Positions 23,898 through 36,492 of a DNA stretch of 64,000 bases are shown piece after piece; within the stretch, counting starts at the first letter, position 1; each line of letters opens with the position of its first letter. A program made the position numbers and the translations under genes. Source of the DNA: Tillus elongatus (Eukaryota > Arthropoda > Insecta > Coleoptera > Cleridae); NCBI GenBank assembly GCA_964006375.1, contig OZ023264.1, forward strand, positions 12,782,225 to 12,846,224. Direction: 5' to 3'. Below the pieces are notes generated by a model. That model was not told the origin of the DNA. It ran no database searches and worked only from the letters and a program-made list of their open reading frames with translations.

Positions 23898-23990
23898 CAG
23901 CGATTCTCAAAATGTGCGGCGCGCCCACCAGGTGGGCGTGATAAAACTAACTGGGCCGGCGGGACAATATTGAGAAAAATTGAGAACAAA
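23898..23990 (+). mobile_element. hAT-like terminal fragment
   Basis: CAGCGATTCTCAAAATGTGC followed by a GC-rich GGCGCGCCCACCAGGTGGGCG resembles the CAGNGNTTCTCAAANTNTG ends of hAT transposons. No opposite end or transposase was found, so this rests on one terminus. Confidence 0.4.
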
Positions 23991-24032
23991 ATATAATATT
24001 AGGAAATGTATTTGGTGTAATGAAAAAAGTCT

Positions 24033-25295
<1,263 letters not shown>

Positions 25296-25299
25296 GTTG

Positions 25300-25511
25300 T
25301 TTCCTATCACATAGAAATCTAAATTTTGGTATATAGCTTTCCTTTAATGTCATAAACTTGTGCACCAAATTTGATTACCATAGCTTTTTTATTTTTGGAG
25401 ATAAAAATTTGGTCGCTTTTTCTGGCTATCGAAATTGTCCAAACCACTTACAAAGGGAAGGTACACGCCAAATTTGATCGAAATCAGCCCATTATCTTTT
25501 GACTTATTGGT

Positions 25512-25606
<95 letters not shown>
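25300..25606 (-). repeat. Downstream module (reverse) and TA array
   Basis: AACCACTTACAAAGGGAAGG and ATCAGCCCATTATCTTTTGA are the complement of the usual downstream module; TA array at about 25514-25606. Confidence 0.75.
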
Positions 25607-25608
<2 letters not shown>

Positions 25609-25952
25609 CTAACAAACAGTAAGAAAGAACTAATGCCAGAACAAATCCAAGTACAAACATTTAAACAAAACTTAATTAATGCCATATAAATACAGGATAC
25701 AGATACATACGACACAGTCCGAGAACACAACCAATCAGAGAACAGTCAATCGACCAATAGAAGCTCAACGCGCAGGCGGCACGTACAATCTCAGACATAG
25801 ACCACACAGTAGCGATCATAGTCAGTAGCGTGCTGATGATTAACCGGGACGGTTCGAAACTGGAGTCCACGTAAGCAAATAAAAAATCACTGAAAGTACA
25901 GCAAACAAAGTGTATATTTAAAAGTGATTACAGTGTAGTGCAACATTCCAAA

Positions 25953-25957
<5 letters not shown>
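25607..25957. repeat. Unclassified interspersed repeat between two TA arrays
   Basis: The right 60 bp are shared, inverted, with 181-235. The internal part is less AT-rich and carries no conserved frame. It may be part of a retrotransposon terminal region, but no primer site or paired repeat is visible. Confidence 0.45.
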
Positions 25958-26044
<87 letters not shown>

Positions 26045-26143
26045 TAGAGGGCCTAGTGCGCGCTCATTTGAAAATTTTTTTTTTCAAAATTTAAAAGTCG
26101 GAATCTCCGCATTAGTGAATTTTTTGTCGGAAAATTCACTAAA
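25958..26143 (-). repeat. TA array and hairpin module, reverse
   Basis: TA to 26042, then CTAGAGGGCCTAGTGCGCGC.. and hairpin ATTAGTGAATTTTT..AAAATTCACTAA (26111-26141). 26144-26335 has no other feature. Confidence 0.8.
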
Positions 26144-26343
26144 AAGCAATAGAATACACTTATATAAGATTGCACCAGCACTGCGAAATCTATTTATTAT
26201 CTAACTTATCAGTCTTAAATTAAAAACAAGATTAATAATTATTTGTGATCCCCTTGGACCTTTCTTGCAAAGCAAAGTTTTTCCAAAGAACGTTTAATAT
26301 CAGAAATTGACACTCTCTTTTCTATATTTATCTGATATCTACA

Positions 26344-26453
26344 TTAGCGAATTTTCTTTAAAAAATTCATTAATGAGGAGATCGCGACTTCAAATCTTCA
26401 AATGTGCGCTATTTAGGACCCCTGGAACCCAAATCCGAGGTCAGTTTCAGACT

Positions 26454-26529
<76 letters not shown>

Positions 26530-27750
26530 GTGTGTGTGTGTGTGTCACACCAATAACTCAAAAAAAGAATGGACCGATTGTGATAAAATTTGGTGAGTAA
26601 GTCGCTTGGACAAGTTCGTTAGCCAGGAAAATTGGGCCAGGTTTTCCAGGAAAATAATGTTGTGTTTTCTTTCGGAACAAATTTATATCTCCGGAAATAA
26701 CAAAGTAAGGGCAACCAGATTTGGTACGCGTGTTTGCATTATAAAGCATATGGTTCATTCTTTATAATGCAAACACGTATCAAAATTTAGGTCTGTAGGT
26801 TTAAAGACAAAAAAGTTATAGGCATTTAAAAAAATATATTTGGGGTTTTCCTCAAAACCTCAAAGTCGCGATTTGAAACGTTAAAATTGGCAACATTTAA
26901 GCAAAGAACATGAAACAAATACGGGTTATGTAAAGAAAATGTCGGAAGAAGAGTGTTCTGCAAACCCTTAGGTTTCAGCTTCAGCAGTTATTGTCCTTCA
27001 TTTTACTAAAATATTTCCAGAAAATTCATTTCAAATAAGCACTTTCTCTGATGCTTCGGCAGTAGTTTAAGCTTATGATTAACGATCTATAATTTTTAGC
27101 TGATTTTCGTAGAAAAAATTCGTTAATGAGGAGGCCGCGACTTTTGAATTTTAAAAAGATTTCTGTAAATCAGTGCAACCTAGGCCCCTAAAATCCATAT
27201 TCAAGTTTAGTTTCAGTTATTATCTGTTTCTATATATACAGGGGAGGGCATTTCTACGGCAAAGCTCAATATAATTGTTGCTATACAAGATACGAAAAAA
27301 AAATTTATACGTTAATTATAGGGTATCTTGAACTGCATCTTGTAAAATTATTCTGACAACCACAGGCTGGCCCATAAGTCGTTTGTGATACAATTTTTTT
27401 TTCCGAACATCCCTTATATTATTGCATTTTTAATCGAAATATGATGCATGTTTGTAGGAAAAAAAATCGAGACGCAGTAAGTGCGTTTTGGTAGCGAGTT
27501 TTCATTAAATGCTTCAAATTTCATTAACTCAATTTGCTATTACACTAAGGTTCGTTGGCTAGGAAATTAGTTTGCTCGGAAACACTTTAACTTTATTTTC
27601 GGAAAATTTTTGTACATTTTTAAATAATACGTTATTTTGATAAAATGTGGTTCTACCAAACTGATGGCTGCTTGCATTAAAGAGAGATATTTGCTAATAA
27701 AAACATTTTTATGAAAATTCACCTCCGTAACGCACTTGCTGCGTCCAGAC
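26344..27750 (+). repeat. Composite non-coding repeat, complete order
   Basis: Hairpin (26344-26373), module, TA array (26459-26525) followed by (TG)n to about 26545, downstream module, second hairpin module, mariner-type MITE (about 27239-27420), terminal module 27467-27750. Within the downstream module a 17-bp-arm palindrome (GTGTTTGCATTATAAAG / CTTTATAATGCAAACAC, about 26732-26782) replaces sequence present in other copies. Confidence 0.8.
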
Positions 27751-27754
27751 TTTT

Positions 27755-28250
27755 GAATATAATAAATCAGCTATAACAGACACAAAACTTTTAATCAAAA
27801 TAGTTATAAAAGTATTCGTTTGTAACTAGGACAGTCGTTAATTAGTTTAGATGTGTAATTTCCTTTATAAAATTTCTATGTATTTTATATTAAAGTTTTA
27901 ATTTAGCTATAAAACATAATCTGGATCACATAATTTAAAATGTCATACAACCAGTTCTGCTAAAACGTTTATATAATATCAATCAAGCGACAAATAGGAC
28001 AAAGTGGTTTTAAGAGTGTGAGGCCTGAATCTGCCAAACATGCAAATATGATTAAATAATTAAAACAATGTTATTAACCTTTCAATAGGCTAACAATATT
28101 CATAACATGAATTGGCTAAATTATAGTAGTAAGTAACTGGAGTATATTCATTGAAATCGAACGACCTACTAAGAGCTAATGTATTGCTTTTGTAATTGGT
28201 TTAAGTTTTATTTGATTATCTAGATTAAAAGAACCAACTACAAAAAAATA
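27755..28250. other. No recognisable feature
   Basis: AT-rich, unique-looking, without coding or structured signal. Confidence 0.5.
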
Positions 28251-28297
28251 AGTACACTTGGAGAACACCCAAATCACCACAACACATATTTCAGAGT

Positions 28298-28338
28298 CCT
28301 TACGATCGTTTCGTTGACAATGTCAACATCTTCAGAGG
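28298..28338 (-). ncRNA. Penelope-type minimal hammerhead ribozyme
   Basis: Minus strand: stem I CCU/AGG, core CUGAAGA, stem II GUUGAC/GUCAAC (after one extra U), core GAAA, palindromic stem III ACGA/UCGU, cleavage triplet GUA. Stem II differs from the copies at 45 and 60 kb by paired changes. The extra nucleotide between the core A and stem II is a constant oddity of this family. Confidence 0.75.
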
Positions 28339-28916
28339 AAGAAAATTCTAACATAAAAAACTAGATCCCTTGTATTTATATCGCGTCACGGTAAACGAAC
28401 TAGTCCGAAGTAAAGTTGTCGTCCAAGACCGATTGTTTGTTTATTGCGCAGTGAAACTGCGGGGTCGGAGACCTGCTTTAATCTTCTGGTCGACAAATTT
28501 ATGACCCTTATCTAATATATGTTTAAAAGGACCCGAGTTATCTAAAGAATCAGCACGTTTCCTTTCCATCTAGAAATTTACTATGTGGATATTGGATCAT
28601 GCCGCCAAAGACATCTGGTGAGACAAACAACATCTACTTAACACATCTTTTTTAAATAGAAAAATAAAAACCTAGGTGTCTGTCTTACCATGTTAACTCC
28701 AACAAAGGATAAATAATTCAACAAAAATACTACATAAAAACTATATTTATATTGATTTTAATTCTACGTGAAAGTATTTATATTGACTCCATAGATACAA
28801 CAAACCGAACAGATCTTTAAGTCGAGAACAAATAAAGAGAATAGTATAAGTATAAACCGGCCGAGTTATTGACAATAATTTTCATTCTACCAGACAAATG
28901 AGGAGTGTTTAAGCGG

Positions 28917-29840
28917 TCAAATGCAAAGAGAAAATAAAGGGCTTGATATTACAGGTGCCGCACGATTTAATGAAGTTTTGTTCTTAATAGACCTTAATAT
29001 AAAAATACTTTCTAATAAATCAAGCATAGTTTGATGTCTAACATTTTTGACAAGTTTCAAATTTTCTTTGTCAATGTGGTGATTATTATCCCATATATGT
29101 TGTGCCACACATGATTTGTCCACCGTACCATATCGTAACTGTGCGAGATGTTCACGAAATCTGGTGGTTATGTTTCTCCTAGTTTGGCCCACGTATTTAA
29201 GATCACAATCTTTGCAACTAATCTCATAAATGCCCGACATTTCAGTGACTTTGTCTTTGTCTTTCATATTACCCAACAAATTTTTTAAATTACTTTTCGT
29301 CGAAAACGTCAAATGTAAATCGGCTTTCTTAAAAATACTTTCCAAACCCTTTGTGATTTGTGGTTCATAAGGTAAACACAAAAATGTTTTCTCTATTTTA
29401 TAATTCTTAAATGTCGTACATTCGCATATCATTTTCTTTGTTCTGTGTTTGTTAACAAATTTGTCTATTAAACCATCCGAGTAACCGTTATATCTCACCA
29501 CATTTTTTATGTATTTTAATTCTGTATTAAATCTATTTTTACTCAACGAAAATTTAATCAATCTATTTACTAAGACATTTAAACTAGCCGTTTTTTGTGC
29601 AAACGTATGATGTTAGTCGTTAGGAATATAACTAATAGTACCGTTTACTTCCTATAGACATCGAATTCTTATTTTTATTTTTAATAACTAGTACATCTAG
29701 GAACGAAAGTTTATTGTTGATTTCTATTTCGTGGGTGAATTTTATTGAATCAAGTTGACTATTTAGTTTTTCAGTAAATTCTTCAACCTTACATGTATTT
29801 GTGTCAAACACACAAAAAAATATTAATTTAAAATAGGTGT
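28917..29840 (-). pseudogene. Penelope-like reverse transcriptase C-terminus with GIY-YIG endonuclease
   Basis: The last 214 codons are open (29561-28917). They begin with the thumb/linker region (IKFSLSKNRFNTELKYIKNV) and contain the Cys-rich lead MICECTTF. The GIY-YIG domain follows: SGIYEISCKDCDLKYVGQT, RRNITTRFREHL with the catalytic Arg, then HIWDNNHHIDKENLKLV and the conserved Glu (LLESIFI). The upstream continuation to about 29840 reads FAQKTASLNVLVNRL with stops and shifts. The nuclease nicks DNA at integration in this retroelement class. RT motifs proper are missing, so this copy is dead, although the nuclease reading frame is intact. Confidence 0.9.
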
Positions 29841-29989
29841 GTTTGGTTTAAGCAAAACTTCTTTAAACTTAAAAATTTTAAAATTTATAACGATGTTTAC
29901 ATAACTACTAAGTGAAGATCGAAACCTGTGATGAGCACTGATAAATACACTTTGAGAACCCAAATCACCCAAACACATCTTGTTAAACA

Positions 29990-30030
29990 CCTGACGATCG
30001 TTTCACTACTAAATTTAGCGGCATCAGAGG
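29990..30030 (-). ncRNA. Penelope-type hammerhead, core mutated
   Basis: Stem I CCU/AGG, CUGAUGC (the final core A is C), GAAAC, GUC. The single core change should abolish cleavage. Confidence 0.6.
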
Positions 30031-30070
30031 ACGAAAAATTCTCAGAATTCTCTCTCTTAAAATTTGTCAT

Positions 30071-30111
30071 CCTCTGATGACGCTAACTGTGTTAGTGAAA
30101 CAATCGTCAGG
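30071..30111 (+). ncRNA. Penelope-type hammerhead, core intact
   Basis: Stem I CCU (30071-30073)/AGG (30109-30111), CUGAUGA (30074-30080), stem II GCUAAC/GUUAGU, GAAA (30097-30100), GUC (30106-30108). Stem III is weakened by one mismatch. Confidence 0.75.
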
Positions 30112-30423
30112 TCTTTAAAAAGATGTGTTGTGGTGATTTGGGTTCACCAAGTGTACTTATGATGATTACATACATTTAAAAAATGTAATCACCGATCTAT
30201 TTAGTTAAGTTAAGTTTGACATTATTTCTTTACTTGTTTTTATGGTTATAATTTTTGCTTATCATCACCATCATTATCATCATCACATTCTAAAGGCAAT
30301 GTCGCCTTAGCGTCGCACCCAAGACTCCCTGCCTTTAGTGGCCCTTTTTCATTTCATTGCAGGTAGCACATTTTATCAATTGGGCCAGTTTCTGGAAAAG
30401 CCTTCGTCTTGATTTACCTCTCC

Positions 30424-30783
30424 TATTAAAGCCTCGGTGGGCCAAGGGTAAGAACGTGTGCCTTTGAACCGAAGGGTATTGGGTTCGATTCACACACAAG
30501 GTTTCCCCTTAACTTTTTCAGTACATACAAAATCGTCATCAACCGATGCTGTGGCATTGTTTTTAAGCAAGTTGAATGTCTGCACGTCCTGCCCTTCGGA
30601 GGGGGCGTAAGGCTATCAGTCTCGTGTCCTTGCAATGTTGGGCACGTTAGAGATTCCTACCTTCCTTACCGAAAGGTAGGAATTCGGCGAAAATTTACAG
30701 GATGGTGGGGGTAAAACTGCTCCCTGGCGTCGGTAATTAGCCATATTTGCGGAAATAGACCGACGTTGAAGTACAAAAAAAAA
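30424..30783 (+). mobile_element. tRNA-derived SINE, family 1
   Basis: A box TGGGCCAAGGGT (30438-30449), B box GGTTCGATTCA (30482-30492), body identical in order to 6162-6518, short A-rich tail. Target duplication TACCTCTCC (30415-30423 and 30784-30792). Confidence 0.88.
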
Positions 30784-30799
30784 TACCTCTCCCTTTTTC

Positions 30800-31560
30800 A
30801 AGTGCGTACTCTTCAAATAATGCTATCAGAAAGTTATTATGTCTTATAATATGGCCCAAAAATTTTGCTTTCTTCCTTTCGGTTTCTTTCAGCAAACAAC
30901 TCTCTTTTAGTACTTCTTCTGGCTCACTTTAATTTATCTTTCTATCAGTGTACCTTCTCTTTGCCATTTGTATCTGTATCCATATTTCAAAAGTTTACAT
31001 TCTCTTCATGATCTGCTTATTCCAAGTTCAGATTTCTTTGCCTTATATTGTGGGGATCCATACGTATGATTTAATGAGCGTCTTCTTCATATCCAAGGTA
31101 AAATGTTTATTAGTGAGGAGAGTACTGTGTCTCTTGAATGCTTGCTTCGCCAGTGCGAGCCTCCTTATCAGTTTAACTGAATTTAACATCATGCATAATA
31201 ATACTCCCAAGGTACGTGATCATCTCTACGTGTTTGAGTTGTTGGTCCTTTAGTTTTATATTCATTCTCGTATTCATTCTATCTTTAAATATCTTCGTCG
31301 TTTTGTTTTCGTTATATTGATTTTTAGTTTGATGCTTTTTAATACACATAATGCTCTGTAATCCCTTCTTTTGTTTATCCTCTCTGCGCCCTGTGCATAT
31401 TACGCACTAGAACAGTTTTCCATTCGTGTTGATTTCTGCTATCTTTTGCTTCAATTTATTTGTTGTATCTTCAATGGACAAATTAAGCAAATATGGCAAT
31501 AATATATCTCATTGCTCTACACTTTCCCTCATTTTAGCTTTAACGTCATATGCGTCAGTA
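30800..31560 (-). pseudogene. Heavily decayed LINE reverse transcriptase (RTE-like)
   Basis: Minus-strand conceptual translation, jumping frames, shows a QGCRM-like PQG region near 31500, then LKDQQLKHVEMITYLGSI followed by NWR/GEASI-like remnants. This matches the spacing of the YLGS motif after the catalytic block in RTE-type enzymes. It is riddled with stops, and the family assignment is tentative. Confidence 0.55.
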
Positions 31561-31564
31561 TATA

Positions 31565-32470
31565 ATATAAATAATAATAAGTCTTTATTTGCACTACAAC
31601 CAAAAGCGAATAATACAAAATTCACAAAAAATATAAACCTTTAATGTAGTATAGGGGCGAAGTTCAGTGAAACACATAAATGTGTGCTCTGCTCTTCCAC
31701 TTAACCCAAGCATCCACATTCTTTACTATATACTATATATACTGGCACACCGTAGCGCGAGACATCAGTCAAGAACTTGAATGGTCACACATCAGCACCT
31801 CATCTAATAAGAACACAATAAGCACGGCAAAAGGGTGGAAAAGTGTAGTACGAAGAGGAAGGAGAAGATGAGAATAGAAGTAAAATCAGAAACAAAGAAA
31901 ACAAAAAGCAGTCTATCTGCTTACACAAAAACATACACCCACATACATCACTGTCTACAATGCAAATAGCCGAACATGGCCCCCCTGAATGATCGCGCCG
32001 ACAACTTTTTCATATCCACCGGTATACTATTGTACACGCTGCAAATATCGTACGAAAAAGATCGCCTGTAAATGTTCGATTTATTCTTAGGCACAAACAA
32101 CAAATCCTTCATTTCAATGTTCACATTATGCACATCCGTGCGATATGTTATCTTCTCGCACAAGTACCGAGGCCATCTTGACTGAATTATCGAATGGTAA
32201 AAACAGGCTCTATGTAATTTCATTTTGTTATTCATGTTCAGCCAGCCACTCATACGATATGTGATCATACTGACGCACCCAATAAATTAACCTCAAGCAC
32301 GAGTTTTGTAACTTTTGTATTTTACTTATATACTCGGCATCAGGACACGAATAATACAACGCCAAGCAATACCGCAAATGTGACAGGATCAGTGAATTAC
32401 ATAGCGTAGTTTTCAGTCCACGCGAAGGATACGATCTATGAGGATACAATAGTTTTAATCCACCATATCC
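31565..32470 (-). pseudogene. LINE C-terminal region and 3' end (Jockey-like)
   Basis: Two frames on the minus strand, 32449-32228 and 32268-31948, belong together with a frameshift near 32250. LKTTLCNSLILSHLRYCLAL, then KIQKLQNSCLRLIY, WLNMNNKMKLHRACFYHSI, ITYRTDVHNVNIEMKD, RRSFSYDICSVYNSIP. This is the post-RT region of Jockey/RTE-type LINEs (SLVLSHLxYC..vQKlQN..R). A tail with AATAAA and (TTA)n follows to about 31565. The RT catalytic block is missing. Confidence 0.8.
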
Positions 32471-32519
32471 TCGTTGTAAACATTTGTAACCCCCCTCTCT
32501 CCCCCCCTACACTAAGTTT

Positions 32520-33345
32520 TCATGGGGAAGGCCAGGCTAGGACTATACAGACCAGCCTGCAATGGTAGACTGAAGATCAACGCAGGCTTCAGCGGAAACT
32601 GCAAAATTCAGGAGATCGTGAAGGAGCCCATGCTTGAAATGAGGTCAGACATCGCGAGCCCGTGAATGTGCAGGGAAAACAATTTTACAGTGGAGATCCC
32701 CGACCGAGAGGCCTCTCGGGAGGAGATGCCGGGCTTACCACGGGACGCGTTCGTCTGGTTCACGAGGCGTTTATTCGGAAGGACCGAGGGTAAGTCATAG
32801 TATTTTCCTCAGAGCCCATGCAACGATCAGTCCGAAATGCACGCCATCCTTCACTCTGTGCGGGAGAACAAGAGGAGGGACTAGACCAACAAGCGGAACC
32901 TCATAGCCACAGACAGCCAGGCAGCTCTTAAGGCCTTAAGTAGCCCACGGGTAAACTCCAGGCTGGTAAGTGAGTGCCGAGAGGAGACAAGCGACCTGGC
33001 TGGGCAGAATCAAGTCACCCTCATCTAGGTGTCGAGTCACTCGGGGGGTCAAAGGCCATGAAGAAGCTGACAGTCACGCGAAGAGAGGGTCAGCAGAACC
33101 ATTTATGGGAGCAGAACCGGTTCTGGGCGTGACAAAGCGCACTGCCAGGGGAGCCATTAAGTCATGGGTCAGAAACTAACATAAGGTTTACTGGACAGAC
33201 TGCCCAGGGCTCAGACATGGGAAGTCAATAATTGACGAACCCAGTTCCAAGAGAGCTGTGGAGCTGCTAAATCTAAGCAGAAGACAGCTCAGAAACATAG
33301 CAGGTCTCTTCACGGGACACAAGTTTGGCATGTGGCTTTCTTTTG
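32520..33345 (+). pseudogene. LINE RNase H domain, frameshifted
   Basis: Reads NLIATDSQAALKALSSPRVN, with the RNase H second Asp (ATDS), then GVKGHEEADSHAKRGSAEPF and GAEPVLGVTKR, then LNLSRRQLRNIAGLFTGHKF. These lie in several frames with stops. It is the same domain type as at 22030 and 8010. The GC content is visibly higher than the surroundings. The end fuses directly to composite-repeat sequence at about 33340. Confidence 0.8.
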
Positions 33346-33600
33346 TAAGTGGATTGGATAACTTCGTTTGCCAGAAAAATCTGACGAGGTTTTCCTAGAA
33401 AATTTTAAGTTTTCTTTCGAAAAAAATTGTTATCTCAAAAAACAAAAAAGCTATGATAGGTTTACAATATAAAAAGTAAACTATATACCAAAATTTAGAT
33501 TTATATATTACAAGAAAAAAGTTATAATACAAGATTTGGTGCCAGATCATTGAAAATGAAAATTCACTACCATAACGCACTTGCTGCGTCCAGACTTTTA
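33340..33600 (+). repeat. Composite repeat fragment ending in right terminus
   Basis: GTAAGTGGATTGGATAACTT and TTTTCCTAGAAAATTTTAAG from the downstream module, then a large deletion to the right terminus CGCACTTGCTGCGTCCAGAC at 33600. 33601-34385 shows no gene. Confidence 0.7.
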
Positions 33601-34388
33601 TTTTAACTGCACAAGAGCTGCTTCTATAGGTTGTATTTATTAGAAATCAAAGTTTACAGAAAATCAAATGCAGTAAATTCAATTAATTTTAAAATATTTA
33701 AGACTCTCTAAATAAACGGGAAGCGGTTTCGGTAAGAATTAATTAATTACTTAAGGCTGGCTGACTTTATAAGAGCCGATTGTTTTGAGTCGTAGCTCCA
33801 TTAATTACATAAAAATTAATGAACATCTAATTTTAAATGTAATAAATAATTAGCAATATCTAAAAAAATCAGTCCATCTTTCATGGTTATTATTCTTCAA
33901 TAAACAGATAAAAAGCCAGTTGTTTACAGTTTCCTTGTTAAAAAACATATAATAATATGTTTTATTATTCATCGATACTGAGTTATAAAAACAAATACAT
34001 CAAATATTAGTCAAGTAATATAATATACCTGATTGAATATTATTAATGATGTGATTGTCATGTAAATTATACGTGATCGTGAAGTAATCTCATACATATG
34101 CTTGGAGTATTGTACAATAACGACCTTTAAATACCATCACTCTCAGTCTTCAACGAGTGTCATTATCAGTTCCCACAATGGTAGTTTCTATTACATGGTT
34201 ATTTTTGTTGTCAAGTTATTTATAGTATTCAAAAATAAAAAATAATTCTAATAATGATTTCCTAGATACAAAAAACATAAGAATTCTGACACCTACGTTT
34301 TGTTATTTGTAAAACACAAAAAATTGATAAAATAATAAATTAAATCTATAAAAAGTCAGTTACAACGTAAGTTCAGATAAATATAGAA

Positions 34389-34602
34389 GGTAAAGGTAAA
34401 GGTAAGATGCTTACTGGCAATTAGGCCATTGCTGACCCTTTTTGCTCATCTAAACTAACCTACCCTCCGCCTTGAGCTCGATCTCAACGACGACAGTGAT
34501 TTGAAAAATCATCCGCCGCCGGTGACTCTCGAACCGTCGTTCCCCGGGTCCGTATTGGAAAGTCTGAATCGACTTTCCCGCACGGCCACGGAGGCGCTAA
34601 GC
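34389..34602 (-). mobile_element. tRNA-derived SINE, family 2
   Basis: Minus strand: GCGCCTCCGTGGCCGTGCGG with A box TGGCCGTGCGGG (complement of 34577-34588) and B box GGTTCGAGAGT (complement of 34525-34535), then a body ending in (TTTACC)n, visible on the plus strand as GGTAAAGGTAAAGGTAA. The head is tRNA-Ser-like. Unlike family 1 in body sequence. No clear target duplication was found. Confidence 0.8.
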
Positions 34603-34779
34603 AAAAACCATAATAATGTGCTTTTTACATTGTATCCATTAAAAATACATTAAAGAGTTTCCGAGGCAATGTCAGTTTGTTTAAAAACACCTAAGCAAAC
34701 TGTTTTGTAATTAAAGTTGTCATTTAAATTGTGAGTATTATAATTTTAGTTTGAATATCGTTAACTTCAATTCTGAAAA

Positions 34780-35815
34780 ATGGTTAGATTAACGGAAATG
34801 CATAAAATAACAGTTATACAAATGATTGGTTACGGAGATTAAACCCGAACACAACATGAAGTAAGTCGCCTATTTCATAAGAAATTTCCTGATTTACCAC
34901 CTATATTCCAAGGAACAATTAGTAAAATAGATAAGCAGTTTCGCGAGTTTGGTTATGTAAGGCAGATAAAAAAAGCAGCCAATGAACGGAGTGATGAAAT
35001 CAAATTAGATGTGATGCTCGAATTTGTGGAAAACCCACATACATCGGCTAGACAGGCATACACTACATTTAATGTTAGCCACGCATCGATAGTTAACATA
35101 TTAAAATAAAATAAAATGCATCCCTATAAAATGAGACCTACTCAGGAGCTCATGGACGACGAATTTGATATAACTTATTTTTGTAAGCGAATGATGGACA
35201 TGTTGGATAACAATATTATCCAATTAGAAGACGTTATGTTTTCTGATGAGTGCACTTTTTCACTTAACGGTCAGGCTAATCGGCAAAATCGTCGCTACTG
35301 GGCAACGACAAATCCTCACTGAATGAGGGAAGAACACACACACAATACCCTCAGAAGGCTAATGTTTGGGCAGGGATTGTTGGAAACCATATCATTGGTC
35401 CCTTTTTCATTTAGGGTAATTTGAATGGCGATATTTATTTGGCACTACTTCAAAATGATGTCATTCCAACTTTGGCAAATTTAGATCCTGATCCAGGAAA
35501 ATGTCAAGTTCCAGTGAATACGATATAGTTTCAGCAGGATGGAGCACCCTCACATTACCAACTCAATGTCCGGAGTACATCGATGCAATATTTCCCAATT
35601 GGTGGGTAGGAAGGCGAGGATCGATAGAATGGCCAGCGCGATGACCTGTTCTTACCTTATTAGATTTCTTTTTATGGGAATATGTGAAGAGCATTGTGTA
35701 CAAAACCAAACCTTTTGATTTAAATGACTTAAAAAACGAATAACGCTTGCAATTAGGTGGATAACGCCTGATATGTTAAATAATGTTAGAAGACAATTTA
35801 TTTAAGATTAGGGTG
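34780..35815 (+). pseudogene. Mariner-like transposase (DD41D-type relative), decayed
   Basis: ATG at 34780 opens MVRLTEMHKITVIQMIGYGD, and a stop follows. HTH remains include HEVSRLFHKKFPDLPPIFQG, FREFGYVRQI. The first catalytic Asp is in VMFSDECTFSLNG (about 35240), the second in FQQDGAPSHYQ (about 35533), the third in LLDFFLWEYVKSIVYK (about 35655). At least six stops or frameshifts. Terminal inverted repeats could not be paired with confidence. Confidence 0.85.
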
Positions 35816-35969
35816 TTGCCGATAAGTTCGCGGTGAACATTTTGAACATCTACTTCATCGACATTCATAGTTCTTTTTAGTGTTTTACATTTTGCATTAC
35901 ATTTTGCATTACATGTTAGTTTTTTATTGTATTGTAGCAAATTTCGGCAACCACATGATTTTATTTTAT

Positions 35970-36492
35970 TCTTAATTTTTTTTAAAGGCAACCCCCAATT
36001 TCGACCATGATTACATTAGCGTATGTAGGTTAGACAAAAAAATTAAGAAAAACGATTTTAAATTATAAAACACTAAATTTAATGATAATAATTATGTAAA
36101 AAATCAACTAAATTAAGTAGTAATTATGTTATTAATTAAGTAATTAAATTAGATTACTTCTTGTGGGGATACTTAAAAAGCAAGGTATACGCTAATAAAC
36201 CGGAGAATTTAGAAGATTTGAAAGCAAGAATGCGTCAAGAGATACATCGTATACTTGCTGACGTTACTGACAATGTTTAAAATAAATTTATTAATTGTCT
36301 TGGCTACTGTCAGGCAGCAAACGGTGTACAATTTGAACATTTACTTTAGTTGATTTTTTACATAATTATTATCATTAAATTTAGTATTTTGTAATTTAAA
36401 ATCGTTTTTCTTCATTTTTTTTTGGTCTAACCTACATACTCACGCTAATGTAATCAGGGTCGAAATTGGGGGTTGCCATTTAAAAAAAATTG
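35970..36492 (+). mobile_element. Mariner deletion derivative (MITE) with 125-bp inverted ends
   Basis: Left arm 35970-36115 and right arm 36354-36492 are complementary (GGCAACCCCCAATTTCGACC against its complement at about 36460; ACGATTTTAAATTATAAAAC against about 36390). Between them survives only a transposase C-terminus: FLWGYLKSKVYANKPENLED, LKARMRQEIHRILAD, QAANGVQFEHLL. It is an internally deleted relative of the element upstream. Confidence 0.82.

Larger units (their letters stand above)
28255..29850 (-). mobile_element. Penelope-like element, 3' half with hammerhead end
   Basis: On the minus strand: RT C-terminus and GIY-YIG endonuclease (29840-28917), an untranslated stretch of about 570 nt, a hammerhead ribozyme (28338-28298) and the end GTGTTCTCCAAGTGTAC. 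The element is 5'-truncated. The same layout is seen at 45110-46050. Penelope-like elements carrying hammerheads in their terminal repeats are an established phenomenon. Confidence 0.88.
29925..30165. repeat. Two Penelope-like element ends in inverted orientation
   Basis: 29925-30045 (minus sense) and 30060-30165 (plus sense) are the same hammerhead-bearing end, arranged back to back around GAGAATTCTCAGAATTCTCTC-like sequence. Each shows ..GAACCCAAATCACC.. or its complement. 30166-30410 downstream contains only a short (ATC)n tract near 30260-30286. Confidence 0.8.

Noticed and set aside
34126..34225. TTTAAATA and TCAGT elements followed by a 15-codon hydrophobic frame at 34178
   Set aside because: Spacing between the TATA-like and initiator motifs is 19 or 42 bp instead of about 28-30, the frame closes after 15 codons and no good donor follows.
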